Assembly (NCBI GenBank): GCA_963805715.1
Contig: CAWDVK010000018.1
Location: 1-64,000, forward strand
Direction of reading: 5' to 3'
DNA length: 64,000 bases
From: CAWDVK01 sp963805715
GTDB lineage: Bacteria; Actinomycetota; Actinomycetes; Streptosporangiales; Streptosporangiaceae
The notes below the pieces were generated by a model. The model made no database searches and was not told where the DNA came from. It worked only from the letters and a program-made list of their open reading frames with translations. Position numbers and translations under genes: made by a program. This document shows positions 42,688-50,512 of this stretch, piece after piece. Position 1 is the first letter of the stretch. Every line of letters begins with the position of its first letter.

Positions 42688-43386
42688 ATGAGCTTCCCGG
42701 CCCCGGATGACGGGCGGCCGCCACCCGCCCCGCAGCACGCGGTGGCCTGGGACGTCCGCACCCCGCTGCAACTGCACGTGCACCGGGCTGTCCGGCTGCT
42801 CGCCGCTGTCGGCGGCTACGGAGCCGGCCTGTGCCTGATCATCGGCATGGTGGCGCTGGTTGCCGTGGACGCCAGACCTGGCCGGCAAACCCACATCACC
42901 GCGGCAGCCGAGCAGCACTCGGCGGGCCTCACCGGCAGCGGTCCCGGCAGCCACCCGCCCAGCCCTCCGGCCGGGACAGAGAGTTCCTCCCCCGGCCCGG
43001 CGAGTTCCGCGCCGGCGGCCCGGGCGAGCCCGCGCCCGCCCTCGCGCTTACCGGCCGGCCGCCCCTCAGCCGCTGCCCCGCCAGGGCCGCCGACTGGCAG
43101 GCCCGCCGTGCTCGCGTCATTCACTGGTTCCGGCAACCAGGTCAGGCTGCCGCTCAGCCTGGCTCAGGACAGCAGCTGGGGACTCCAATGGTCGTACCGG
43201 TGCCCCGGCATCCCGGCCGGGCAGCTGGTCATCGCCGAGGGCACCGCCGCGATCAGCGGCGCGCTGGTCGACCAGCTGGGAACCTCGGGGCGCGGCTCCA
43301 CCTGGGCCGGGGCGGGCAGGACACCTCGCTACCTGGTAGTGATCTCCAGCTGCACCTGGGCCATCACGGTGCTGGGCCGGCCATGA
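42688..43386 (+). CDS. Single-pass membrane protein with Pro-rich linker and small extracellular domain
   Basis: 232 residues. A short cytosolic N-terminus (1-35) is followed by one transmembrane helix (AVGGYGAGLCLIIGMVALVAV). Next comes a Pro/Ser/Ala-rich linker (about 75-150) that can span the wall, and a C-terminal domain of about 80 residues (VLASFTGSGNQVRLPLSLAQDSSWGLQWSYRCP; RGSTWAGAGRTPRYLVVISSCTWAITVLG) with two Cys likely disulphide-bonded. Secreted domains of this type are common in actinomycetes, but the function is unknown. AAGG lies before the ATG. The next small gene is coupled through ATGA. Confidence 0.7.
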   Translation: MSFPAPDDGRPPPAPQHAVAWDVRTPLQLHVHRAVRLLAAVGGYGAGLCLIIGMVALVAVDARPGRQTHITAAAEQHSAGLTGSGPGSHPPSPPAGTESSSPGPASSAPAARASPRPPSRLPAGRPSAAAPPGPPTGRPAVLASFTGSGNQVRLPLSLAQDSSWGLQWSYRCPGIPAGQLVIAEGTAAISGALVDQLGTSGRGSTWAGAGRTPRYLVVISSCTWAITVLGRP

Positions 43387-43625
43387 GCCCGATCACGGCA
43401 GACGGCGACATCGCCGGCCTGGCGCTGCTCGCGGCAGGCACCATGCTGACGGCCCGGTCCTGCTGGCCTGCCCGCGCGCGCCGCCGCGCGCCGCTGCCGC
43501 CCGTCTCAGTCGAAGATCGGGTCCCTGGTGCGGCTCCGCTTCAGCTCGAAGAAGCCGTCAGTCTTGGCGACCAGCAGGACGCCGTCCCACAGCCGGGCCG
43601 CCGCGTCGCCGCGCGGGATCGGTGA
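43383..43625 (+). CDS. Small possible membrane protein coupled to the preceding gene
   Basis: An ATG overlapping the previous stop (ATGA) opens an 80-residue frame: MSPITADGDIAGLALLAAGT then MLTARSCWPARARRRAP. This is one hydrophobic helix with a basic end, a plausible small membrane protein. The last 40 residues run antisense over the end of the convergent DsbA-like gene and have no family likeness. Support is the coupling only. Confidence 0.35.
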   Translation: MSPITADGDIAGLALLAAGTMLTARSCWPARARRRAPLPPVSVEDRVPGAAPLQLEEAVSLGDQQDAVPQPGRRVAARDR

Positions 43626-44123
43626 GACGACCGGCCCGAAGAACGAGACGCCGTCGACCGAGATCACCGGCGTGCCGACCTCGTACCCGACCCGGTCCAT
43701 GCCGTCGGCGTGCGAGGCGCGCAGCGCCTCGTCATACTCGGTCGAGTCAGCGGCGTCGGCCAGCTCGGCCGGGAGGCCGGCATCGGCCAGCGCGGCCTCG
43801 ATCGTGGCCCGGTCCCGCTCGGCCTTCTCGTGGTGGAACCGGGTGCCGAGCGCCGTGTAGAGCGGCAGCAGCACGTCGGGCCCGAACTTCTGCTCAGCGG
43901 CGATGCAGACCCGCACCGGGCCGAACGCCTTCTTCATGAGCTCCTTGTACTGATCAGACAGGTCTTCCTTGTTCTCATTCAGCACGCCCAGGCTCATGAC
44001 GTGCCAGCGCACCCGCACCGGCCGGACCTTCTCGACCTCGAGCATCCACCGGCTGGTGATCCATGCCCACGGGCAAAGCGGGTCGAACCAGAAGTCGACC
44101 GTGGTGGGCTCCTGCGCGCTCAT
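43506..44123 (-). CDS. DsbA-like mycothiol-dependent nitroreductase family protein (Rv2466c type)
   Basis: 205 residues. The thioredoxin-fold motif is VDFWFDPLCPWAWITSRWMLEVE with active site C-P-W-A, followed by an all-helical insertion (AFGPVRVCIAAEQKFGPDVLLPLYTALGTRFHHE). The cis-Pro region is VGTPVISVDGVSFFGPVVSPIPRG. The family uses mycothiol to reduce substrates and activates nitro-prodrugs in mycobacteria. AAGGAG lies ten bases before ATG 44123. Divergent from pepN, about 110 bases apart. Confidence 0.9.
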   Translation of the reverse strand: MSAQEPTTVDFWFDPLCPWAWITSRWMLEVEKVRPVRVRWHVMSLGVLNENKEDLSDQYKELMKKAFGPVRVCIAAEQKFGPDVLLPLYTALGTRFHHEKAERDRATIEAALADAGLPAELADAADSTEYDEALRASHADGMDRVGYEVGTPVISVDGVSFFGPVVSPIPRGDAAARLWDGVLLVAKTDGFFELKRSRTRDPIFD

Positions 44124-44233
44124 GCTGGCTCCTTAGCATCGGGGAATCGGTGTTGACAACCAGCGGGTCGCCCTGGAACATTCCGCGGGTCTGGCGGAAC
44201 ACGCCGGGCCCCGGCCGGAAGGAGATCATCGCA

Positions 44234-46765
44234 GTGGCGAGCAATCTGACGCGCGACGAGGCACGGCAGCGAGCAGCCCTTCTCAGCGTCGAGTCCTACC
44301 GGGTAGAACTCGACCTGACCGGCGGCGATACGACGTTCCGGTCGGCCACCACCGTGCGGTTCGGCTGCAGCCAGCCGGGAGCGTCCACCTTCATCGACCT
44401 CACCGCCCCGGCGGTCACCGAGATGACGCTGAACGGGCAGCCGGTCGGCCCGGCGGCCTTCGACGGTGATCGCATCGGCCTGGCTGACCTGGCCGGGGCG
44501 AACGAGCTGCGAGTGGTCGCCGACTGCGCTTACTCGCGCAGCGGTGAGGGGCTGCACCGGTTTACCGACCCGGCCGACGGCGCCGTCTACCTGTACTCCG
44601 ACCTGGAGACCTTCGACGCGCATCGGGTCTATGCCTGCTTTGACCAGCCGGACCTGAAATCCTCCTTCCAGTTCACGGTGACCGGCCAGGATGACTGGAT
44701 CGTGATCTCGAACATGGCCCCCGAGACGGCCGGGGAGCCCGTCCGGGTCGGCGCCAGGCGCTGGCAGTTCCCGCCCACGCCGGTGATGTCCACCTACATC
44801 ACCGCGGTCGCGGCCGGCCCGTACCACGCCGTGCGAGCTGAGCACGACGGGATCCCGCTCGGCATCTTCTGCCGCCAGTCGCTGGCCAGCTACCTCGATC
44901 CGGACGAGATCATCAACGTCACCCGGCAGGGCTTCGACTACTACCACCGCGCCTTCGGCTTCCGGTACCCGTTCGGCAAGTACGACCAGCTGTTCGTGCC
45001 CGAGTTCAAGGCCGGCGCGATGGAGAACGCCGGCTGCGTGACGTTCCTCGAGGCTTACGTGTTCCGGTCCCGCGTCACCGACTCGGCCAGGGAGGCCAGG
45101 GCCGAGACCATCCTGCACGAGATGGCGCACATGTGGTTCGGTGACCTGGTCACCATGCGCTGGTGGGATGACCTGTGGCTGAACGAGTCGTTCGCGTCCT
45201 GGGCCAGCATGGTCGCGATGACGGAGGCCACCCGGTGGCGGGACGCCTGGACGACGTTCGCCCAGGACTGGAAGGCCTGGGCGTACCGGCAGGATCAGCT
45301 GCCCTCCACGCACCCGATCGCGGCCGACATCCCGGATATCGCGGCGGTCGAGGTCAACTTCGACGGCATCACCTACGCCAAGGGCGCGTCGGTGCTCAAG
45401 CAGCTCGTCGCCTACGCCGGCCAGGACAACTTCCTGGCCGGCGTGCGGGACTACTTCGCGGCGCACGCCTGGGGCAACGCGACGCTCGGTGACCTGCTCG
45501 GCTCACTGGAGATGGCCTCGGGCCGGAACCTGGCCTCGTGGTGCAGGGCCTGGCTGGAAACCGCCGGCGTGAACACGCTGCGGCCGCAGTTCGAGACCGG
45601 CGCCGACGGCCGCTTCACCAGCTTCCGGGTGCTGCAGGAGGCGCCGCCCAGCCACCCGCAGCTGCGCCCGCACCGGATCGCCGTCGGCCTGTACAACCAC
45701 ACCGGGGCGGGCCTGACCCGCGCCCGCCGGATCGAGCTCGACGTGACCGGCGAGGCGACCCCGGTGCCGGAGCTCACCGGCGAGCAGCAGCCCGAACTCG
45801 TGCTCGTCAATGACGACGACCTGACCTACGCCAAGATCAGGCTGGACGACCGCTCGCTGCGGACGCTGATCGCCGGGATCGCTGACTTCACCGACTCGCT
45901 GCCCGCCGCCCTGTGCTGGGCGGCGGCCTGGGACATGGTCAGGGACGCGGAGCTGGCCGCCCGCGACTACGTCAAGCTGGTGCTCTCCGGCGCCGGCTCC
46001 ATCCGTGAGATCTCCATGCTGCAGACCGTGCTCCGGCAGGCCGCGGCCGCGATCCGCCGGTACGCCGACCCGGCCTGGCGCCGCAGCGGCCTCGAGCAGC
46101 TGGCCGCCGCGCTGCGGGACTGGCTGCAGCAGGCCGAGCCGGGGTCGGATCATCAGCTCGCCTTCGCGCAGGCCCTGGCCGACGTGGCGACAACGCCCGC
46201 CGACCTGGACCTGCTGGCCCGCCTGCTGGACGGCTCCACGGCGATCGACGGCCTGGCCGTCGACACCGAGCTGCGCTGGCGGCTGCTGCGCCGGCTGGTC
46301 AGCCGCGGCCAGGCAGGCCCGGCGCAGATCGAGGCCGAGCTGGGCAGGGACCGGACCGACGCCGGCCAGCGGCACGCGGCCGCCAGCCGGGCATCGATCC
46401 CCGAGCCGGCCGCCAAGGCTGCAGCGTGGGACCAGATCATGGCCGGCACGCTGCCGAGCGCGACCTTCCGGGCTGCGCTCGGCGGATTCCAGGACCCGGA
46501 CAACGACGAGCTGCTGGCCCCGTACGCGACGCGATTCTTTGACGTGGTGGCGGACGTTTGGCGGGACTGGGGCTCCGACATGGCCCAGTACTTCGCCGAG
46601 AATGCCTATCCCGTCACGGTCATCAGCCAGCAGGCGCTCGACGACGCGACCGCGTCGATCGGGCGCGGGGACCTGCCCGCCCCGCTGCGCCGGCTGCTGA
46701 GCGAGGGCCGCGACGACGTGGCCAGGGCACTGCGCAACCGCCAGCGCGACGCGCAGTCCAGCTAG
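44234..46765 (+). CDS. pepN: Aminopeptidase N (M1 family)
   Basis: 843 residues from GTG 44234, with AAGGAG ten bases upstream. The substrate motif GAMEN (about 261) and the zinc motif HEMAH with the downstream Glu in LWLNESFASW (about 295-318) are intact. The N-terminal beta domain (EVTLNGQPVG-type strands) and C-terminal helical ERAP1-like domain (about 520-830) are complete. The actinobacterial PepN removes N-terminal residues from peptides in the cytosol. No signal peptide is present. The stop is followed by a 14-bp tandem repeat before the convergent malQ gene. Confidence 0.96.
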   Translation: MASNLTRDEARQRAALLSVESYRVELDLTGGDTTFRSATTVRFGCSQPGASTFIDLTAPAVTEMTLNGQPVGPAAFDGDRIGLADLAGANELRVVADCAYSRSGEGLHRFTDPADGAVYLYSDLETFDAHRVYACFDQPDLKSSFQFTVTGQDDWIVISNMAPETAGEPVRVGARRWQFPPTPVMSTYITAVAAGPYHAVRAEHDGIPLGIFCRQSLASYLDPDEIINVTRQGFDYYHRAFGFRYPFGKYDQLFVPEFKAGAMENAGCVTFLEAYVFRSRVTDSAREARAETILHEMAHMWFGDLVTMRWWDDLWLNESFASWASMVAMTEATRWRDAWTTFAQDWKAWAYRQDQLPSTHPIAADIPDIAAVEVNFDGITYAKGASVLKQLVAYAGQDNFLAGVRDYFAAHAWGNATLGDLLGSLEMASGRNLASWCRAWLETAGVNTLRPQFETGADGRFTSFRVLQEAPPSHPQLRPHRIAVGLYNHTGAGLTRARRIELDVTGEATPVPELTGEQQPELVLVNDDDLTYAKIRLDDRSLRTLIAGIADFTDSLPAALCWAAAWDMVRDAELAARDYVKLVLSGAGSIREISMLQTVLRQAAAAIRRYADPAWRRSGLEQLAAALRDWLQQAEPGSDHQLAFAQALADVATTPADLDLLARLLDGSTAIDGLAVDTELRWRLLRRLVSRGQAGPAQIEAELGRDRTDAGQRHAAASRASIPEPAAKAAAWDQIMAGTLPSATFRAALGGFQDPDNDELLAPYATRFFDVVADVWRDWGSDMAQYFAENAYPVTVISQQALDDATASIGRGDLPAPLRRLLSEGRDDVARALRNRQRDAQSS

Positions 46766-46766
46766 T

Positions 46767-46818
46767 CAGGCCAGCCAGCTCAGGCCAGCCAGCTCAGGCC
46801 AGCCAGCTCAGGCCAGCC
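46767..46818. repeat. 14-bp tandem repeat between convergent genes
   Basis: CAGGCCAGCCAGCT is present in three perfect copies plus a 10-base partial copy, filling the gap between the pepN stop and the malQ stop. The unit length is not a multiple of three. Confidence 0.93.
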
Positions 46819-46831
46819 GGCCCCGGCCGGG

Positions 46832-48688
46832 TTACTCAGCCCGGCCGGCATCGGCCGGCTCCTGGCTGACCGGCCGGATCGCCGAGACGGCCTCGGCGAT
46901 GGCGCGGACCAGGGGGCGGTGCGGCAGGTCGTCCAGCAGCACCGGCTCGCCTGCGCCGTCGCAGAGCGGGATCTGCCAGTTCGGGTACTGCGTGCTGGTA
47001 CCGGGCACGTTCTGCGTCCGGGTCTCCCCCACGGCATCGGCCAGCGACACCCCGAGCAGCACGGCAGGCGTCCGCGCCAGGTACCCGTACAGCGCCAGCG
47101 TGAAGGCCGCCGGGTCAGGCCGCGGGCCCTCCTCGAGCAGTCCCTCGCGCACCAGCGCCTGCTGCCACTGCTCGAGCTCGCGCTCGGCGCTGGCCCGCTC
47201 GGCCTGCTCCGGCTGGTTCAGCAAGCCCAGCCGCGCCCGCACCGTCACCTGGTCACCGGCCAGGTAGCTGGCCGCCGGCGGGACGTCGTGCGTGCCGACC
47301 GTGGCCATGCAGCCGTGCCGCCAGTGCCCGGGACGCATCGGCGACCCATCGGGCTCGAGGGCGAACCACAGCATCATCGTGCCGAGGATGGCGTGCTCGG
47401 CCAGGTGGCGGCCGAAGTCGGGGTCCATGGTGCCGAGGTCCTCGCCGATCCCGACCGCCCCGGCCGCGGCTGCCGCCCCGGCCAGCGCCCCCACCGAGGC
47501 CTCGAAGTCGTAGTGCACGTAGGCACCGCACTCGGGCGGCATGCCCTCGGGTATCCACCACAGCCGCATCAGCCCGAGCACGTGATCGACGCGCAGCCCG
47601 CCGGCGTGCCGCAGCGCCCCGGCGAACAGCTCCGCCAGCGGCCGGTACCCGGCCTCGGCTAGCCGCTGCGGGTTCCAGGGCGGCTGCGCCCAGTCCTGGC
47701 CGAGCTGGTTGAAGCCGTCCGGCGGCGCGCCCACGCTCACGCCGCGCACCAGCAGGTCCTGGTGCGCCCACGCGTCCGCGCCGCCCGGATGCACGCCGAC
47801 GGCCAGATCGTGGATGATGCCGTGCGCCATGCCGGCGTCCTTCGCCGCCTGCTGCGCGGCGGCGAGCTGCTCGGCGGCCAGCCACTGCAGCCAGGCATGG
47901 AAATCCGCGGTCTTCCCGGCCGCAGCCTGCGCCATTCCGAAACGGGCGTCCTGCAGCTCATCTGGCCATTCCCGCCAGTCCGGCCCGTGCTGCTCGGCGA
48001 GCGCGCACCAGCTGGCCCACGCCCGCAGCTCCTGGCCCTCACCCGCGCGGAACCGCTCCAGCGCCGCCCGCCGGTCGTCGGCCAGCGGCACCTGGTAGAT
48101 CATCTCCAGGGCTTCTCGTTTCGCAGTCCAGACTGCATCCCGGTGGATCAGGTCGGGGGTCGAGTTGCGGGCGCGCAGCCCGGCGGCCAGCTGGCCTATC
48201 CGGGCCTGCTGCCGGGCGGACAGCTGCCGGTACTCCGGGATGTCCTCGATCCGCAGGTAGAGCGGGCTGGTGTAGCGCCTTGTCATGGGCAGGTAGGGGG
48301 ATGGGCTGACCGGCGGCAGCGGCTCGGCCGCGTGCAGCGGGTTGATCAGGATGAAGCCCGCGCCGAGGTCGCTGGCGCTCCAGCTGGCCAGCTCGGCGAG
48401 ATCGTGCAGGTCGCCGTGGCCCCAGGAGTCGCGGGACCGGACCGAGTAGAGCTGGATCGCGAATCCCCAGGACCGGCGCCCGGGGAACACGGGCCTGGCC
48501 GAGGGGTCGGGAGCTGGCGCGGTGGTCTCCGGCGCGGTGGCCGGCGCGTGCGCGGGGACCGCCTCCAGCGCGGCCAGCAGCGCCTCGAGCGTCTCGTCGC
48601 TGACGGTGACGATCTCGTGCCGGAAGTTCTCGTAGGTTAGCGAGATACCGGCCGCCTCGGCCCGGCGGGCCAGCTCGGTATAAGTCAT
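46832..48688 (-). CDS. malQ: 4-alpha-glucanotransferase (amylomaltase, GH77)
   Basis: 618 residues from ATG 48688 (preceded by a G-run). After a short N-terminal helix pair (TELARRAEAAGISLTYENFRHEIVTV) comes the GH77 barrel: WGFAIQLYSVRSRDSWGHGDLHDLAEL, INPLHAAEPLPPVSPSPYLP, GIIHDLAVGVHPGGADAW, HAGGLRVDHVLGLMRLWWIPEG (nucleophile Asp in RVDH), VGIGEDLGTM (acid Glu) and TVGTHDVPPAASYLAG (third Asp). It transfers alpha-1,4-glucans between maltodextrins and links to glycogen/trehalose metabolism (treT is far off in the window). The C-terminal region holds QNVPGTSTQYPNWQIPL. Confidence 0.94.
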   Translation of the reverse strand: MTYTELARRAEAAGISLTYENFRHEIVTVSDETLEALLAALEAVPAHAPATAPETTAPAPDPSARPVFPGRRSWGFAIQLYSVRSRDSWGHGDLHDLAELASWSASDLGAGFILINPLHAAEPLPPVSPSPYLPMTRRYTSPLYLRIEDIPEYRQLSARQQARIGQLAAGLRARNSTPDLIHRDAVWTAKREALEMIYQVPLADDRRAALERFRAGEGQELRAWASWCALAEQHGPDWREWPDELQDARFGMAQAAAGKTADFHAWLQWLAAEQLAAAQQAAKDAGMAHGIIHDLAVGVHPGGADAWAHQDLLVRGVSVGAPPDGFNQLGQDWAQPPWNPQRLAEAGYRPLAELFAGALRHAGGLRVDHVLGLMRLWWIPEGMPPECGAYVHYDFEASVGALAGAAAAAGAVGIGEDLGTMDPDFGRHLAEHAILGTMMLWFALEPDGSPMRPGHWRHGCMATVGTHDVPPAASYLAGDQVTVRARLGLLNQPEQAERASAERELEQWQQALVREGLLEEGPRPDPAAFTLALYGYLARTPAVLLGVSLADAVGETRTQNVPGTSTQYPNWQIPLCDGAGEPVLLDDLPHRPLVRAIAEAVSAIRPVSQEPADAGRAE

Positions 48689-48803
48689 CCCCCCATGATC
48701 GCCCGCCGGCCCTGCCCTTGTGCGGGTGACTCCCCCGTCAGCCGCATTACTCCAGCCACAATCACACCACCAGCCCCTCATCCCGCCCCAGCACCCGGAC
48801 CTT

Positions 48804-48858
48804 CCATGATCTCGAAAGCTTTGGGGGCTTATTTCCCTCAAATCTTTCGAGATCATGG
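48804..48858. repeat. 55-nt palindromic element between divergent genes
   Basis: CCATGATCTCGAAAG (48804-48818) is matched perfectly by CTTTCGAGATCATGG (48844-48858). After one mismatch the pairing continues (TTTG with CAAA), so the whole element folds into one long hairpin with a small internal defect. It lies between the starts of malQ (-) and the AbiEi/DUF559 gene (+), where a terminator is not expected. Confidence 0.85.
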
Positions 48859-48870
48859 TGAGTCCGAGTT

Positions 48871-49887
48871 ATGCACAGGGGTAATGGCTATGACCGCGCA
48901 TTTGTCGGTGGTCCCGGGCAGCCTGAATCGGTGCCGCAACAGTTACCTGCGCAACTTCGCGAGCTGGCGGAGTTCCAGCACGGCATACTGACGACCCGGC
49001 AGGCTCGGTCAGGCGGCATGACAGCGGACCACCTCCGCTCACTCGTTGATCGGGGCAGCTGGCAGCGCATGCATACCGGGGTCTACGCCGTATTCTCCGG
49101 CGAGCCCGGGCGCGGCGCAGTCCGCTGGGCTGCCCTGCTCTGCGCAGGCCCCGGCGCGATGCTCAGCCATCACACTGCCGCTGAGCTGGCCGGGCTCGTC
49201 GATACGCCCAGCGCGGCCATCCATGTCACAGTGCCGGCCAGCCGACGGGTTGCCCGCATCCCTGGCGTCGTGCTGCATGTGTCCGTGCGAGCAGACGCGG
49301 CACGGCACCCGGCAGCCGTTCCGGCGCGAACTCGAGTCGAGGAGACGGTGCTCGACCTGACTGAGGCGGCAGCGACCTTTGAGGCGGCCTACGGCTGGGT
49401 GACCAGGGCGGTCGGCCGCAGGCTCAGCACGCAGGGCCGGATCCGGGCGGCCATGGGCCTGCGCAGCCGGCTGCGGTGGCGGGGCGAGCTGCTGGAGGCG
49501 CTGTCGGCCGGCCTCGACGGCGTCCACTCGGGCCTGGAGTACCGGTACCTGCGGGACGTCGAGCGGCCGCACGCGCTGCCGCGAGCAACCCGGCAGGCGC
49601 GCGCCCGGGTCGGAGGCCGCCGCGCTTACCGCGATGTCCTGTACGCGGAGTACGGCGTGGCCGTGGAGCTTGACGGGCAGGCCGCTCACCCAGGCGACCT
49701 GCGCTGGAACGACATCCGCCGGGACAACGCCGCTGCCGCGGACGGCATCATCACGCTCCGGTACGGCTGGCTCGATGTCAGCCAGCAGCCCTGCCTGGTC
49801 GCCGCCCAGCTGGCCGAGGTGCTCAGCCGCCGTGGCTATGCCGCGACCCGCGGCTGCGGTCCGGGGTGCCCGCTGGCCAGCCACTGA
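48871..49887 (+). CDS. AbiEi-antitoxin-like/DUF559 (Vsr-type nuclease fold) protein
   Basis: 338 residues. The N-terminal part (about 30-110) is an AbiEi-type winged helix (LAEFQHGILTTRQARSGGMTADHLRSLVDRGSWQRMHTGVYAVFSG). The middle domain (TVPASRRVARIPGVVLHVS) and the C-terminal DUF559-like domain (YAEYGVAVELDGQAAHPGDLRWNDIRRDNAAAADGIITLRYGWLDV) follow. The latter has the E-x-D and R-x-D pattern of very-short-patch-repair-like endonucleases. Such single-gene proteins are common in actinomycetes; function is unproven and no AbiEii toxin partner is adjacent. The start codon could also be GTG at 48931. Confidence 0.8.
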   Translation: MHRGNGYDRAFVGGPGQPESVPQQLPAQLRELAEFQHGILTTRQARSGGMTADHLRSLVDRGSWQRMHTGVYAVFSGEPGRGAVRWAALLCAGPGAMLSHHTAAELAGLVDTPSAAIHVTVPASRRVARIPGVVLHVSVRADAARHPAAVPARTRVEETVLDLTEAAATFEAAYGWVTRAVGRRLSTQGRIRAAMGLRSRLRWRGELLEALSAGLDGVHSGLEYRYLRDVERPHALPRATRQARARVGGRRAYRDVLYAEYGVAVELDGQAAHPGDLRWNDIRRDNAAAADGIITLRYGWLDVSQQPCLVAAQLAEVLSRRGYAATRGCGPGCPLASH

Positions 49888-50008
49888 CGGTGGCTGCCCG
49901 CGGCGCCGCGCACCGGGAGCGCCGGTTAATCGGGTGCACGGCCATGCTCGGGTCCGGCAGGCTCGGGGGCCGGCAGGCTCGGGGGGCGGCGGCGGCGGCG
50001 CGGCGGCT

Positions 50009-50512
50009 CTAGTGGTCGGCGCGCCGCGGGGTCAGCGCCCGGCCGAGCCAGAAGCCGACCAGCCCCTGCACCACCGCCACCAGCAGCGCGGCGGCGATCC
50101 CGGTAGCCGCGTAAGCGGGCAGCCCGGCCAGGGCCGCGATCACCCTGGCGGCCGCGCCGGAAGGCTGGCCATGCAGCGCCGGCCACCACAGCGGGATGCC
50201 CCAGCCGATGATCGCCATCGCCGCGACGGCCGGCAGGGCTACCCGCAGCCGCCAGCAGCCGGCCCAGTTGGCCAGCCCGGCCGCCAGTCCGACGATGAAT
50301 GGCACGAACCACAGGCCGGCGGCCACTCCGGCGATGATGACAACGGTTCCGAGCAGGCAGCCGAGCAGCCACAGCGATGCCGGACCGCGATGGTGCGGCC
50401 GGGCGAAGGACGGGCGGAACGGCTCCGGCGGGCCGGTCACGCCGATGCCCTGGGCCCGTAGCCGGCCAAGCCGGTACGACCCGCGCTTGCCCAGCCGCTT
50501 CAGGTCAGTCAC
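50009..50512 (-). CDS. Four-helix membrane protein of unknown function
   Basis: 167 residues from GTG 50512, whose GTGA overlaps the stop of the penicillin-acylase gene, so the two are translationally coupled. A basic N-terminus (TDLKRLGKRGSYRLGRLRAQG) precedes hydrophobic helices (SLWLLGCLLGTVVIIAGVAAGLWFVPFIVGLAAGLAN; VALPAVAAMAIIGWGIPLWW; GLPAYAATGIAAALLVAVVQGLVGFWLG). I do not recognise the family. The coupling suggests it assists or localises the acylase. Confidence 0.7.
   Translation of the reverse strand: MTDLKRLGKRGSYRLGRLRAQGIGVTGPPEPFRPSFARPHHRGPASLWLLGCLLGTVVIIAGVAAGLWFVPFIVGLAAGLANWAGCWRLRVALPAVAAMAIIGWGIPLWWPALHGQPSGAAARVIAALAGLPAYAATGIAAALLVAVVQGLVGFWLGRALTPRRADH

Noticed and set aside
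48804..48858. Ordinary transcription terminator at the 55-nt palindrome
   Set aside because: The neighbouring genes both point away from it, so there is no transcript to end; listed as a palindromic element instead.
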